Positions 26,506-36,536 are shown, numbered from the stretch's first letter. The stretch: DNA of 64,000 nucleotides from Pedobacter panaciterrae (GCF_001636695.1 NZ_LGEL01000031.1:124001-188000); one strand, 5' to 3'. Translations and numbers: made by a program. Notes: generated by a model not told the origin, from the sequence alone.

Positions 26506-26724
26506 AAAACGTCATCGATGAAGACCTTCCCGAAGAACTAGTTGACGAATTTAAGGAATTTCTATCATCTGTCTGTCACGAGTGTAGAGGCTGTTGGAGA
26601 GGAAGGCACAATCGCTGCTACCATAAACAGTTTATCGGTTGAAGGTCTCGAGAGTCTTGCGACCAAAGTCGTTTCAATGCATGATACTGTTTGCCGTGCT
26701 TATGGAAAATCCAGAAATGACTAA
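26491..26724 (+). pseudogene. Possible frameshifted small gene at the edge of the remnant
   Basis: One frame reads MVRKQENVIDEDLPEELVDEFKEFL and another continues SVEAVGEEGTIAATINSLSVEGLESLATK to a stop at 26724. The two would join by a single-base frameshift near 26565. I do not recognise the product. The codon content looks protein-like but short, so this is uncertain. Confidence 0.25.
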
Positions 26725-26786
26725 CCCTCATTAAGGACTTATTCCAGCCGATGACTTTTTACCATCCAAATGCTTTCCAATACATC

Positions 26787-26832
26787 AACTAGAATTATCG
26801 GACTTAAGCGATATATATTCTAGTTGTTTTTT
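26787..26832 (+). terminator. Inverted repeat with T-run
   Basis: AACTAGAAT (26787-26795) and ATTCTAGTT (26817-26825) form a 9-bp stem with a 21-nt loop, followed by GTTTTTTC. It would end a plus-strand transcript from the remnant region. Confidence 0.4.
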
Positions 26833-26883
26833 CTTGAGATGCATTGTTTGTCAACTGCTATAGTGATATTGAGCAAATTATCA

Positions 26884-27621
26884 TTATACAAGGACGCTAC
26901 CACCATCAACCACGATAATCTGACCGGTTGTAAAGCAACCGCGCATTAAGTATAAATAAGCCTCGGCAAGATCTTTTGGATCGCCTACCCTTCCCGTTAA
27001 CAATTTGCTTCCAACCTGGCTAAAGAAAACCTCTCTGTCGGGCTTAGACATGCTTGATAAAAGGTTGGTCCTTACAGTTCCGGAACATACCGCATTAACT
27101 CTTATAGGTGCAAGTTCAACAGCTAGTGCGCGGGTCAAACCATCAATTGCACTTGCCATACCAGCAATTACTACCGTACCTTTTCTCGGCTTTTGCCCGA
27201 GTGCGCCAGTTGTTAAAGTGATTGAACCACCCGCCTTAATGAGCGGTGCGGCATGCTTTGCTGCCATAATTGCCCCCCAAAAACGCAGATTATAGGATTG
27301 TTTTGCCTCTTCGATGTTCAAACCCGGCAAGGCACTAAACTTTAAGGAATCACCTGCTGTAAAAACAAGATGATCAAATTCTCCTATTTCTTCGAAAAGC
27401 TGAGCAATTTGCTTTTCAATTCCAAGGTCCGCTGCAAAACCTTTACTGCCTTCTGGCAATATGGTGAGAGCTTCATCCACCTTTTGCTGGCTGCTTGAAA
27501 CAACGGTTAACAATGCGCCTTCTTTCGCCGCTGCTTTTGCCGTAGCTAAGCCAATACCTGATGTACCACCCAATAAAACGACCTTTTTACCGGCCAGAAT
27601 ATTTTCTCTATTATTTCCCAT
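26884..27621 (-). CDS. SDR family oxidoreductase
   Basis: The 245-residue protein has LLGGTSGIGLATAKAAAKEGA (NAD(P)-binding glycines), DL in the acidic loop (FAADLG), and the conserved PIRVNAVCSGTVRTNL and GQIIVVDGGSVLV segments. The catalytic Tyr-x3-Lys is not clear: the usual position reads KGTVVIAGMASAIDGL, where Tyr appears to be absent, so its activity may differ from typical family members. It is divergent from an HxlR regulator 86 nt away, a common arrangement in which the regulator controls the reductase. Confidence 0.85.
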   Translation of the reverse strand: MGNNRENILAGKKVVLLGGTSGIGLATAKAAAKEGALLTVVSSSQQKVDEALTILPEGSKGFAADLGIEKQIAQLFEEIGEFDHLVFTAGDSLKFSALPGLNIEEAKQSYNLRFWGAIMAAKHAAPLIKAGGSITLTTGALGQKPRKGTVVIAGMASAIDGLTRALAVELAPIRVNAVCSGTVRTNLLSSMSKPDREVFFSQVGSKLLTGRVGDPKDLAEAYLYLMRGCFTTGQIIVVDGGSVLV

Positions 27622-27707
27622 GTCGATGATGATTTTTTTTTACAAAATTATCTATCAAGAACTATACTATTACTATTCGTTACCTTTGGGATAGTGACTA
27701 TACATTT

Positions 27708-28061
27708 ATGGAAATACTAAAAGGAAGGACAAATCCTACCATTGACAGGCAATTGGCGCTAAAAGACGCGATCGAGTTATTGAGCGGCAAATGGAAAATC
27801 GTTATTCTGAAAAGTTTATACCTGCATGGAACCATGCGGTTTAAAGACGTAATGGAAACTTCAGCTGGCATAACACCAAAGGTACTTTCAAAAGAATTGC
27901 AGCAGTTAGAGGAAAATTTGCTGATTACCCGAACCGTCAACAATACAAAGCCTGTTTCAGTTTCTTATGCGCTTACCGATCATGCGAGTAAAACTTTGCC
28001 CGTTATCAACGCTTTAATTGAGTTTGGACTCATACATAGAAAGAAGATCAAGTCCAAATAA
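27708..28061 (+). CDS. HxlR family transcriptional regulator
   Basis: The 117-residue protein is a single HxlR winged helix: AIELLSGKWKIVILKSLYLHGTMRFKDV, GITPKVLSKELQQLEENLLITR and SYALTDHASKTLPVINAL. HxlR proteins respond to electrophiles or aromatic compounds and regulate neighbouring oxidoreductases. The 86-nt gap to the divergent SDR gene is where it would bind. Confidence 0.9.
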   Translation: MEILKGRTNPTIDRQLALKDAIELLSGKWKIVILKSLYLHGTMRFKDVMETSAGITPKVLSKELQQLEENLLITRTVNNTKPVSVSYALTDHASKTLPVINALIEFGLIHRKKIKSK

Positions 28062-28790
28062 ATCCGGGTTATAACTCTTATGACTTGTAAAACATATACT
28101 ACCTATTATCATAAACTCATTCCATTATCCAAATCAGAATTTTGGTTTTTGATGACGAGTTTTGATAATTTGCCTTACAGACCAACGACTGTTAATAGTT
28201 GTCTCCAAATAACTACACTTAAAGAGGAATCCTTCGTGAACAATGCAACGTAAGGTAGCTACTTCGACACCGGTGCATTGACGCTCCTGACACTGATGGT
28301 GTTATTGTTCACGGTATGTGGTATTTGGTTCTTCTCGATATCTAACATTTTTTCTCCTGGCCATTCTTCAAATAAATTTACAAAAACCTCAGTGTTTTTA
28401 AGCTTTTTCAATGCAGTGAATGCCACATGGCGCATATGTAAAAAGAAGTCTCCCTATTAAGTGGCAGGCATTGTACGGGTAAATGTTTCTGAAACAAGGT
28501 TGTATGTTATTGGACATTCATTTGTGAGCCTATTCACAAACTAAACAGTTATGGGAGGAGAACTGCCGAACATGAAAAAAAAATGCTCCAAAACCTAATA
28601 CCATGCTGACCTGATTAAAGGATGGCAGGCAGGTGCTTTAAAAATTTGTCATGGTTATCATCTGTTGCAGCCACTTACGGAAGCATTGGCAAAGGTTGCC
28701 GCGATAATGACAAAAAATAAACAGGAATTGTCCTGGTTTAAATTGGAGTAAAAGATTCTAAGTCCTCAATTCTGACTACACTATTATGAA
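28062..28790. other. Intergenic, decayed sequence
   Basis: No intact gene. A 50-codon open stretch near 28605-28752 (DLIKGWQAGALKICHGYHLL) ends in a stop at about 28752 and may be the tail of a lost gene. It lacks a start codon. Confidence 0.35.
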
Positions 28791-28792
28791 GC

Positions 28793-28875
28793 AAAATTGC
28801 TCTTCTAAGTCAGAAAAGCAATTTTACGAACGTTTAAGTTTTGCTCCGTTACGTATTTGTTACGGTTTTTTTTAA
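28793..28875. repeat. Element-end repeat, copy 3
   Basis: Contains the sequence GCTCCGTTACGTATTTGTTACGG (dyad 28846-28865) identical to copy 1, preceded by AGAAAAGCAATTTTACG (compare AGAAGCAATTTACG). No tRNA part remains. It sits 10 nt before the stop of the next minus-strand gene, at the left edge of the 28.9-36.5 kb island. Confidence 0.5.
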
Positions 28876-28885
28876 TCCGCAGGCT

Positions 28886-29668
28886 TCAATCAGGGTGTTC
28901 AGTTCGGTTGTCAGCTTCGGCAGTAAGTTGGATTACATAGCCAAACATGAAAGCATCGATCATAGAAAGCGCATAATCGCGATCGATCGGCACCCTATCC
29001 GGGGTCAATATATCTTTATCTATAAATTTCTCCGCATCCCACAAAGACCGGGTCAATTCAGGGTTGTCAGGTTCGATGCGACTAAAGACGCGCTCGAATG
29101 AGTGATTTGCTGCTTTAATAAATTCTTCTCTGTCATCATCAGCTAGAGGAAGTGAGGAAATTTTTGCAGTGGGGACGCTTGATATAGCATCATCTTTTTC
29201 CCATTCAATTTCAGTCTCATCGTCCTTAGACAGTCGATAGCCATCGTAATAGATGTCTTGTTCCCCCTCTATAAAAACTTCTGTAAAGATTTGCAATTTA
29301 AATTCATCATCAAGCTTTACTTTGTTTTCTGTTTCAATACGCGAGACATATTCATCCCAATCCCGCACTTCAACCCGGTCCATGTTGGTATACAATAGAA
29401 TTGATAACTCTATTTTGGCCGGCGATGCTTTTGATAAGTCAGTCCATTTGTCCAGTCCGCACAATTTCGCAATCACATGCTGGGCATTCCCTAATTTGAA
29501 GTTTTCCTCGTTAATGTTGAAATCATCTACGAGCAAGTCGATCTTAAAAAATCTTGGATCGTACTCGTACACGTTACGCCGCAGCTTCGGATCGAACGAA
29601 GAGGTTTGGGTTTTGAAATCTTTGTGAAGATTTTTTGCTTGGAGTTTTAGATACTCAATAGGTGTCAT
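28886..29668 (-). CDS. Conserved hypothetical protein (MTPIEYLKLQAKNLHKDFKTQ-type)
   Basis: The 260-residue protein opens MTPIEYLKLQAKNLHKDFK and contains AQHVIAKLCGLDKWTDLSKASP. This N-terminal module recurs in hypothetical proteins of Bacteroidota and Proteobacteria. The rest is acidic and helical. No catalytic motif is seen and the function is unknown. Its stop lies 10 nt from an element-end repeat. Confidence 0.65.
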   Translation of the reverse strand: MTPIEYLKLQAKNLHKDFKTQTSSFDPKLRRNVYEYDPRFFKIDLLVDDFNINEENFKLGNAQHVIAKLCGLDKWTDLSKASPAKIELSILLYTNMDRVEVRDWDEYVSRIETENKVKLDDEFKLQIFTEVFIEGEQDIYYDGYRLSKDDETEIEWEKDDAISSVPTAKISSLPLADDDREEFIKAANHSFERVFSRIEPDNPELTRSLWDAEKFIDKDILTPDRVPIDRDYALSMIDAFMFGYVIQLTAEADNRTEHPD

Positions 29669-29889
29669 AATACATTCCTGTTTACACCTACTTAATTATC
29701 CTGGGTATTTGCGTTCGTAATCTTGTTTGGATAATAAGCAGGCAGGTTTGCATTAATAAACAATTAATTGGCTGAATATATCTTTGCACGAACGGGCATG
29801 CTTGCCAACAAGCATACACAATTATCGAAATAAAAATTCTTAATGTCAATACCTAAATTCAGTTTACAAAAAATGTTCAGATATTTCTC

Positions 29890-29909
29890 GCGTTACATGC
29901 ATGCTACGG
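29890..29909. repeat. Decayed element-end dyad, copy 4
   Basis: GCGTTACATGCATGCTACGG is a decayed match to CCGTTACGTATTTGTTACGG, followed by TTTT as in the other copies. It covers the stop codon of the next gene (29904-29906). Confidence 0.35.
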
Positions 29910-31316
29910 TTTTCCGAGTGAGTTGTTCGCGTTGCGATTGATAAGATCTTCTTCCCAATGCGTCGAATTTCTTTTAATAACGCCAGGACCATCCAACAGT
30001 AAATTTTCCGAAAGGATTAACCCAGGATGCTTTTCAAAGTACAATGTGGTTTCTGCACACTCCCAGTTATCCAGTTTGCATAATGGTTGTATTGCATGAC
30101 AATAAACTGCTTCTATGGTTTTTTTTTCAAACCTAAAGCTCTGTACTGATTCTTTAGTTTTTTGGTGTCTTTTAAGCTCCACAGCTGGCCCCATAACCGT
30201 TTCATAACCAATATGTATGATTCCAGCACAATTCTCCGGGATTTGGCTAACAGCCTTACTTAGCATTTTTTTAACGTCCTTTGCCTTCTTGTCAATGGAA
30301 GTTTCCGCTATGCAATCCCATTTTGCGGAATACGCTTCATGAATCCCATGAACAAAACGGTTAAGGACATGTAGACCGTCATCAGGCCCAAAGGAAACAA
30401 TTTCAGCAGGACTAACTAGTTGCGTATAACTACCATGCATATCATAATCATCAATGATTACCTGAATCATCTGCGGGGAATTTTCTCTCGCCCCTAGATT
30501 GTCTAACCGCTTATTAATTCGAGCTATATCAATTCTTTGTGCCCTGAAATCAAACATTTCATGCCTCAACCACGATCCGGTTTCCAGCATTCCAGATTTG
30601 AAATAATGATAAAATGCGCCGCCTAAAGATTCCTCCGGCGTATCTTCCACGGGAACTTTAAAAATAATCTCCGCATGCGCCATGATTTTATAAATTCGCA
30701 TTGCGTTTGTCAAATGCCTGAACCGCTTTTGCCATTCAGCGCGTTCCTTGTCGGCATACTCAGGAACTTTTGCCAAGCGCTTACATTCTACCCAAAATAC
30801 CTTCCCATCTTTAGTAATCTCGAAGTCAGGAGTTTTTGTCATAATTCCTTCTTTGAGAAATTTTACTTGCCAGCCATTACGTAAATAAAGCATAGCCACA
30901 GTAAGTTCAAACAAAGTTGAGTCCGGGCTATTTTGACGTTCGTTTAACATGACTTTCAGCCTGTCTTCGATCCCTGAGACTGTTTTAAGTTCCTCAATCT
31001 GCCGACCAATGGCGGAAAAAAAGGGATAAATACGCGCTGACTGTAACGGGTCATCAACTCCAGGACGATCAACTAAGGACTCAATCAAATACATGTACCA
31101 TGACATCCAATCATCGTAGACGGCAATAGGATGAAATAGTCTGTCAAAATTTGATGCCTGTACCTCTGCCTCCGTTAGATTGGTAATTTCAAAGGACTTA
31201 AAATAGTCGATAACTGTTTTGCGGCGACGGTGCCATTCGGGCTCTCCCAAATGTTCAATAAACCAATTTAATGTCTTCTTTGATGAAATTACCCATTCGT
31301 CCATTTCGGTGTTCAT
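29904..31316 (-). CDS. PD-(D/E)XK nuclease-like protein
   Basis: The 470-residue protein has a restriction-endonuclease-like core: E137 in LFELTVAMLYLRNGWQV, then P163-D164-F165 in TPDFEI, then E177-C178-K179 in WVECKRLA. This is the usual E...PDF...ExK order of the PD-(D/E)XK fold, which includes DNA-cleaving defence and repair enzymes. The N-terminal ~120 residues and C-terminal ~250 are helical and not recognised. It is followed by a small gene (31343) and divergent from the 1261-residue SEC-C protein. I infer a defence role from the setting. Confidence 0.7.
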   Translation of the reverse strand: MNTEMDEWVISSKKTLNWFIEHLGEPEWHRRRKTVIDYFKSFEITNLTEAEVQASNFDRLFHPIAVYDDWMSWYMYLIESLVDRPGVDDPLQSARIYPFFSAIGRQIEELKTVSGIEDRLKVMLNERQNSPDSTLFELTVAMLYLRNGWQVKFLKEGIMTKTPDFEITKDGKVFWVECKRLAKVPEYADKERAEWQKRFRHLTNAMRIYKIMAHAEIIFKVPVEDTPEESLGGAFYHYFKSGMLETGSWLRHEMFDFRAQRIDIARINKRLDNLGARENSPQMIQVIIDDYDMHGSYTQLVSPAEIVSFGPDDGLHVLNRFVHGIHEAYSAKWDCIAETSIDKKAKDVKKMLSKAVSQIPENCAGIIHIGYETVMGPAVELKRHQKTKESVQSFRFEKKTIEAVYCHAIQPLCKLDNWECAETTLYFEKHPGLILSENLLLDGPGVIKRNSTHWEEDLINRNANNSLGKP

Positions 31317-31342
31317 TCGTTTCGATTTTGGCCCACATTGTT

Positions 31343-31678
31343 TTAGCCGAATTTAATCCCATTTTTCGTTTGCATGATCTTAGTCACCCCTTTATAACCA
31401 TTTTTGCTAAGATATTTTGCTAACGTAACAGTATCCCTTAGAACGTTACCAGTGGTCTCTGGTAGCTGGTCAGTTGAAAAAATTCCATCAGTTAGGATTT
31501 CCCCTGTTATACCATTATTGTTCCTAAAGATGGTAGACAGAACTTTTCCAGATTTTGAATCAAGTGCTGTTTCGGCTTCAATAAGGTCCTTATTTTTTCG
31601 GTGGATATACATATTTCTGTATTTATCCGGCATTTCAAAAGTCGACATATCTTTTTTAAACCAAAGATAACGAAACAA
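31343..31678 (-). CDS. Small hypothetical protein
   Basis: A 111-codon frame (start at 31678 or, more plausibly, the internal ATG at 31648, MSTFEMPDKYR) upstream of the nuclease gene, with 26 nt between them. It has no known motif. The residue sequence KKDMSTFEMPDKYRNMYI is charged. It may be an accessory or immunity partner, but it could also be a chance frame. Confidence 0.45.
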   Translation of the reverse strand: MFRYLWFKKDMSTFEMPDKYRNMYIHRKNKDLIEAETALDSKSGKVLSTIFRNNNGITGEILTDGIFSTDQLPETTGNVLRDTVTLAKYLSKNGYKGVTKIMQTKNGIKFG

Positions 31679-31835
31679 TTATGAATCTAAATTTAGCTAG
31701 TAGCAACGGACAATTGTGTTAGTTATATGTCAATATGAATGAGATCTTTTGATTGTAAAGTCTCTATCTTTATAAATATAAATAGCTAATGCAGTTTATA
31801 AAGAAACCGAATATTTCCTAAACCGACGTTCCGAT

Positions 31836-34800
31836 ATGAGTAAGATAGGAAGAAATGATCCATGCCCATGTGCTAGTGGAAAAAAATATAAAAATTGCCA
31901 TTGGGGTAAGGATGTTGCAGCTACGCCACGTCCTGCTGCGGTTGCCCGTCAATTAACTTTTAAGGAAATGGTAATTGGTTACCGTGCAGCGCCTATTTTA
32001 AAACTTCTCGCATATCTTCAATTGTTACCTAAAAACCACGGACATAACTTTAGCCTTGAAATAATAGCGCGTGAGGTTATGGACGGAACTAGTGAAAATG
32101 ACCAAAGACCGTATATGCCTTGGGATGCACTTTTACAAGCTATTAAGCGAGGGCAAGGATATGGCAGCGAACCACCTATAAATCTTTTCACAGAGAATGC
32201 GGTATCAGTCAACGGAAATCAAGTAATATTTCCCGGAGTATACCGGAATGCGTCGGCAATACTTAATGAACTCCTGCAAGTAATTCTAACAGGTGAAAAT
32301 TCTTTACCAGAGGATTTCAAACGTCTTGTGTATAGTGGTGCAGGATTGTTACTTTATATGAGTGATCAGGTGGCTGAAGACTTGAACCACGAACGATACG
32401 AACCAGGAGAACTTTCTTCAAAAATTGCTTTTCCAGAATATGACGAGTTTATCAATAACTCTCAATCGCTAATTTTTGCAGAGGAACATCTTAGTAAGAT
32501 AGCGGAGTTATATAATTATGACCTATCGGTAATCGAAAATTTCATATTAACCACAACTGATCCAAAACTTGGAGACGATGACCCTGATGATAATATAGTA
32601 TCCTTAAAACCGCTAATCCGAGACGGAAGTGATATTATGCTATATATGCCAACAACTGTCGTAAGCAGCCTCATTGGCTTCATACACGAACAGGCTGAAG
32701 CTGCGGGATGCAAGGACGCTTTGATGCGGATGCTTTTTGAAGAACAAAACCATCGCGCCAGTATGGCCCTGAGCTATTTAGGTTGGGCATTTACCGATAT
32801 AAAACTTCCTGAAAACGTCTCTGGCTTACCAATCCAAGAGTCGATATGGCAATTTGATAATCAAAAGTTTGGTTATCTCTGTCTTTTAGATGTTGAGAAA
32901 ATTACTGGAAATTATATAAATGAAGACCTGGAAAAATTATTGAATGACAGAAATACTCAGGTTATTGAGCACTTAAAGTCTCTTGAAGAAGCTGAATTGT
33001 TTGAAATCCTTTCTCTTTTCGTATTATCAGAGACTGGTCATGGAAGTTATTTCGCTATGGCAAAACCCGAAAATGGGGACCAAAGCTTAGTTATGACGCT
33101 TGGCGACCTTAATACTATCGCTTACGATCAGGAATCTGATTTTCTGACCCTGTGGAAATTTGCTACTATTTACAACGAGACAAGTTCGCGCTTTCGCATT
33201 ATAAACATGACCGGGCTGTTAAATTTGTATGCAGTTTACCGACGCAATGATGGCTCATTAACAAATTCTGATAATGCCCGTCCCATTGGGGCTATGTTAA
33301 CTTATCTCCCAGGTAATGATATTAGTTTGCGGCATGAAGTAAAGATTAGCCGTGATGAACATGCAGGAGAGCTAATTATTCCAGGTGGGCTCCGCGCTTT
33401 CGCCACTATCATAAAAAAGCGAAAGTATGCGCCGATCTATGGCTTTAAGGATAAGCTTTCACCAGAATACAGGCGGATGCTCGAATGCTATAAAATGCCG
33501 ATTTGGGTAACTAATTACCAGAAAGATACAGATTTGCTAACACCTGAAATTGCAGAAGCGCTGCTGTTTTGGCTATATCGTTTAGAGCCGCTTTTAAGCC
33601 CCGAGCTCAACAAACAGAATATTGTACAGTTTGAAATTGAGCTAATTATTGACGAACGAATGCTGAATGGAAATGAGTTCATCGTCAAAACTGTTGAACC
33701 CACAAGCGTAGAAATCGTTACATCAATAGTTCCACCGAAAATACAGGTACATATTCCTTATGATTTTATGTACCTGACAGGTAGAACTGATAATATTGGT
33801 GAGAAAATGATGGTAAAAGCAGCTCTGAATGGACTGGTAAATTACATTAGGGAAGCTGGAAAAGAAATCGACCTGACAGCGGAGCAGATTGATGGAATGG
33901 TGGAATCTGAGCTTCAACCTGGTAATGCCAAAATGATACTTTTTACAGATGCCGCCGCCAGTGTTGAGCTTGACGGAAGACATCTTCCACCTGAACAGTA
34001 TATAGCTGAAGTTGACACCTCTTATGTGCTGGATAATTTAGTTAGTTTTTTACCCGCAGGCACAATTATTCCTGAGAACATCACCGACATTAATGAGAAA
34101 ATCAGTTTATGCGACGCCATAGTTACGGCATTAATCGCCGAATTGACACGAAGAATCGCCGATTTCGATGCAAAAGAATTAATTGAATGGTTAATCAAAT
34201 GGAACGAGCGATGTGTTTATACGAGAGAAATAAGGGAAATACGGTCACCAGCCAAAATCGCTTGCTTTGCCAATTTTGAGGATGAAGTCAATGAAATAAA
34301 CGATAAAGATGGCCAACTGGTGCCAACTGCTCATTCTATTCGTACTTTGATTGAGTTTATTGCCGCCACCTCGCCTAAAGGCAAAAAGTGGCCTAATTAT
34401 GCTGACGTAGGGATTTTGCTGGCGTTAACTCACCAACTTACAACCTGGGGGTCGATCAGTGAAGCGATGCGAATGGGCCTAACTGACCCGAAGATGGGAT
34501 TGTTACCATCTGGACGGATCGGAACTGACAAGAGCTTTCAGAATGAAGTACTTGTTCCCTATTCTTACGCACGTAATCGAGGTGTTGTTGCCCGGTATGT
34601 TGAACGTTTTGATGAAAAATATGTTCAGAAATATCAGTCTCGCGCTGAAAGCACGGAAGAAAGTAATCGAGTAGATGCAGCGTTTGAAGATGAGTTCGGG
34701 GTCACTTTAACTGAGGTATCCGAAGTAGTCGGTGTATTGATCAATTACGGTTTTAAAAGAGAAGAATCTTGCTCGGTCTTAGCTGAAAATGAACTGTATC

Positions 34801-35621
34801 AGTTGCTAAAATCCGAACTCACCGAAAGAGACGAAGCCCGACTACTTAAAACGGTTGAACTTATGACACTATTGGAAAGAAAAAGCATCGGTTCAGCGCC
34901 ACATGGCTATACGTCAAAAGATATTTTCCCGTGGCGGTATGGGCGCAATTTATCTTATTTAAGGCGTCCCCTTGCTCTTGTAGCAGACGACAAAGGTGAA
35001 CGTCAATTTTTATTCGGTTTTCGCCATCTAAAATCATACATAGATAACTTATTATTCCTGATCTTCACAGGGAAATTGCCTGAAACCAGCTCTGAAAAAA
35101 TGGGTTCATTCATTGGGACTTTACTTCATGAAAAAGGAACTCCATATCGTAACGAAGTTGCCGACTGGCTGAAAAACAATAGTAATCTTGAAGTAATCGG
35201 CCATGAAGTTAAAATACAGCCTGGCGGTCATATTCCTGCTGAAAAAAACTACGGGGATGTCGATGTAATGGCGGTTGACCACGAAGAAAAAATCATTTAC
35301 TCACTGGAATGTAAGAATATAGTTGGAGCTAGGAACATACACGAAATGAAAGTCGAACTTGATTTATATCTTGGACGGGAAGGGCAAGAAGCTAAAGCAA
35401 AGATCAATAAACACGTTGGAAGGGATGCTTATCTGCAAGAACATCCTGAGCTTGTAAGGGAATTTCTTAAACTAAAAGAAGATGGATATAAAGTAGTGTC
35501 GACTGTCGTAGCATCTGATGAAATGCCAATGACCTATATTGCAAAGGAAAGCCTACCATTACCAGTAATATCCTTTAATCAGTTAAAAGAAAAAGGAAAG
35601 AATGCTTTAAGAGAGAAGTAG
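31836..35621 (+). CDS. Large SEC-C zinc-motif protein with C-terminal PD-(D/E)XK-like motif
   Basis: The 1261-residue protein starts with a SEC-C motif (GRNDPCPCASGKKYKNCHWG, Cys-Cys-Cys-His zinc ligands). This motif also occurs at the C-terminus of SecA but is used here as an N-terminal adaptor. The bulk (30-1130) shows no recognised domain and is mostly helical. Near the end is D1141-V-D1143 followed by E1158-C-K1160 (DVDVMAV...LECKN), the spacing of a PD-(D/E)XK nuclease. The gene is single and divergent from the 29.9-31.7 kb nuclease genes, and converges on the HEPN-like gene at 35.68 kb. A large nuclease with an N-terminal zinc motif in an island is a plausible antiphage effector, but no specific family was recognised. 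Confidence 0.7.
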   Translation: MSKIGRNDPCPCASGKKYKNCHWGKDVAATPRPAAVARQLTFKEMVIGYRAAPILKLLAYLQLLPKNHGHNFSLEIIAREVMDGTSENDQRPYMPWDALLQAIKRGQGYGSEPPINLFTENAVSVNGNQVIFPGVYRNASAILNELLQVILTGENSLPEDFKRLVYSGAGLLLYMSDQVAEDLNHERYEPGELSSKIAFPEYDEFINNSQSLIFAEEHLSKIAELYNYDLSVIENFILTTTDPKLGDDDPDDNIVSLKPLIRDGSDIMLYMPTTVVSSLIGFIHEQAEAAGCKDALMRMLFEEQNHRASMALSYLGWAFTDIKLPENVSGLPIQESIWQFDNQKFGYLCLLDVEKITGNYINEDLEKLLNDRNTQVIEHLKSLEEAELFEILSLFVLSETGHGSYFAMAKPENGDQSLVMTLGDLNTIAYDQESDFLTLWKFATIYNETSSRFRIINMTGLLNLYAVYRRNDGSLTNSDNARPIGAMLTYLPGNDISLRHEVKISRDEHAGELIIPGGLRAFATIIKKRKYAPIYGFKDKLSPEYRRMLECYKMPIWVTNYQKDTDLLTPEIAEALLFWLYRLEPLLSPELNKQNIVQFEIELIIDERMLNGNEFIVKTVEPTSVEIVTSIVPPKIQVHIPYDFMYLTGRTDNIGEKMMVKAALNGLVNYIREAGKEIDLTAEQIDGMVESELQPGNAKMILFTDAAASVELDGRHLPPEQYIAEVDTSYVLDNLVSFLPAGTIIPENITDINEKISLCDAIVTALIAELTRRIADFDAKELIEWLIKWNERCVYTREIREIRSPAKIACFANFEDEVNEINDKDGQLVPTAHSIRTLIEFIAATSPKGKKWPNYADVGILLALTHQLTTWGSISEAMRMGLTDPKMGLLPSGRIGTDKSFQNEVLVPYSYARNRGVVARYVERFDEKYVQKYQSRAESTEESNRVDAAFEDEFGVTLTEVSEVVGVLINYGFKREESCSVLAENELYQLLKSELTERDEARLLKTVELMTLLERKSIGSAPHGYTSKDIFPWRYGRNLSYLRRPLALVADDKGERQFLFGFRHLKSYIDNLLFLIFTGKLPETSSEKMGSFIGTLLHEKGTPYRNEVADWLKNNSNLEVIGHEVKIQPGGHIPAEKNYGDVDVMAVDHEEKIIYSLECKNIVGARNIHEMKVELDLYLGREGQEAKAKINKHVGRDAYLQEHPELVREFLKLKEDGYKVVSTVVASDEMPMTYIAKESLPLPVISFNQLKEKGKNALREK

Positions 35622-35675
35622 AATTTGGGTATTAAGGACACTTAGCGACAATACATACAAAATCTAAATCAGATT

Positions 35676-36536
35676 TTATGTCTGTTGCTTGTTCGCTCTA
35701 TGTAACTTTCCACGGACTTCCCTGGCGATAATTTCTGCAATGAAAGCTGGCAGATCCGGGCTTTTGATTTTTGTAACTTCAAATTTAATCTTACGCATAT
35801 AATCATCGTAAAAATACTCGAAGGGTGTTAACATCGAATCGATTGCGAAGGCATTGCTCTTAAACCTTCCCATGTCAACAATCATCTGGTAGAAAGCATT
35901 TACCAGTGTATAACGAGATGTTGCTGTGATAATATTTTCGTGATTGAGGTTGTCGGTTATGTCTTGGCTAAATTCTGCTGAATGTTTTGGCTTGAAGGCA
36001 TACACCCACTCACCATGCTGAACCTTATTTCTAATAGAAAAATTCGGAACGAGGTAATTTGTTATAATACTACGCAATTCAAAGTATTGGGCTACTAATT
36101 CAATACCCAAATTTCGTTTTTGCCGATTTATATTAACGGTAGCACAGATTTCATCGCCTGCGGGCACTAAATCATAGGCGATTGAGAATACAATTTTCAG
36201 GGTTTCATACCATTTTTGATCGAGGGCGCTAATCTTAATCAAATAATCACGCTGGCCGTCAGTAAAAAGATCCTTCTCATATAATAATCTCTTGATGCTT
36301 TCTTCTGCCCATGAAACCTGAATGCCAGATAAAATTCTAAACAACGACTTTTCGACTTGGCGTTGTTGCACTTTTAGTTGGTCTGTATCATTAAGCGAAA
36401 AAACATAATCACCATTGACGTTTACCGAATGATAAAGCGCTTTGATTTGATCGCGAATATTATCAAAACCAATTTTGATTAATTTTATATTGGCATTATG
36501 GTATTGGAAGTATTTTTCTATCTCTTGTGGTGTCAT
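35676..36536 (-). CDS. HEPN-like hypothetical protein
   Basis: The 286-residue protein is mostly helical. R169-x4-H174 (RNKVQHG) has the RX4H pattern of HEPN-domain RNases, set after a helix with YFELRSIITNY. HEPN domains are typical RNase effectors in toxin and defence systems. No other catalytic motif is seen, and RX4H alone is weak evidence. It is the last gene before the tRNA-like remnant and conjugative element, convergent with the SEC-C gene. Confidence 0.5.
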   Translation of the reverse strand: MTPQEIEKYFQYHNANIKLIKIGFDNIRDQIKALYHSVNVNGDYVFSLNDTDQLKVQQRQVEKSLFRILSGIQVSWAEESIKRLLYEKDLFTDGQRDYLIKISALDQKWYETLKIVFSIAYDLVPAGDEICATVNINRQKRNLGIELVAQYFELRSIITNYLVPNFSIRNKVQHGEWVYAFKPKHSAEFSQDITDNLNHENIITATSRYTLVNAFYQMIVDMGRFKSNAFAIDSMLTPFEYFYDDYMRKIKFEVTKIKSPDLPAFIAEIIAREVRGKLHRANKQQT

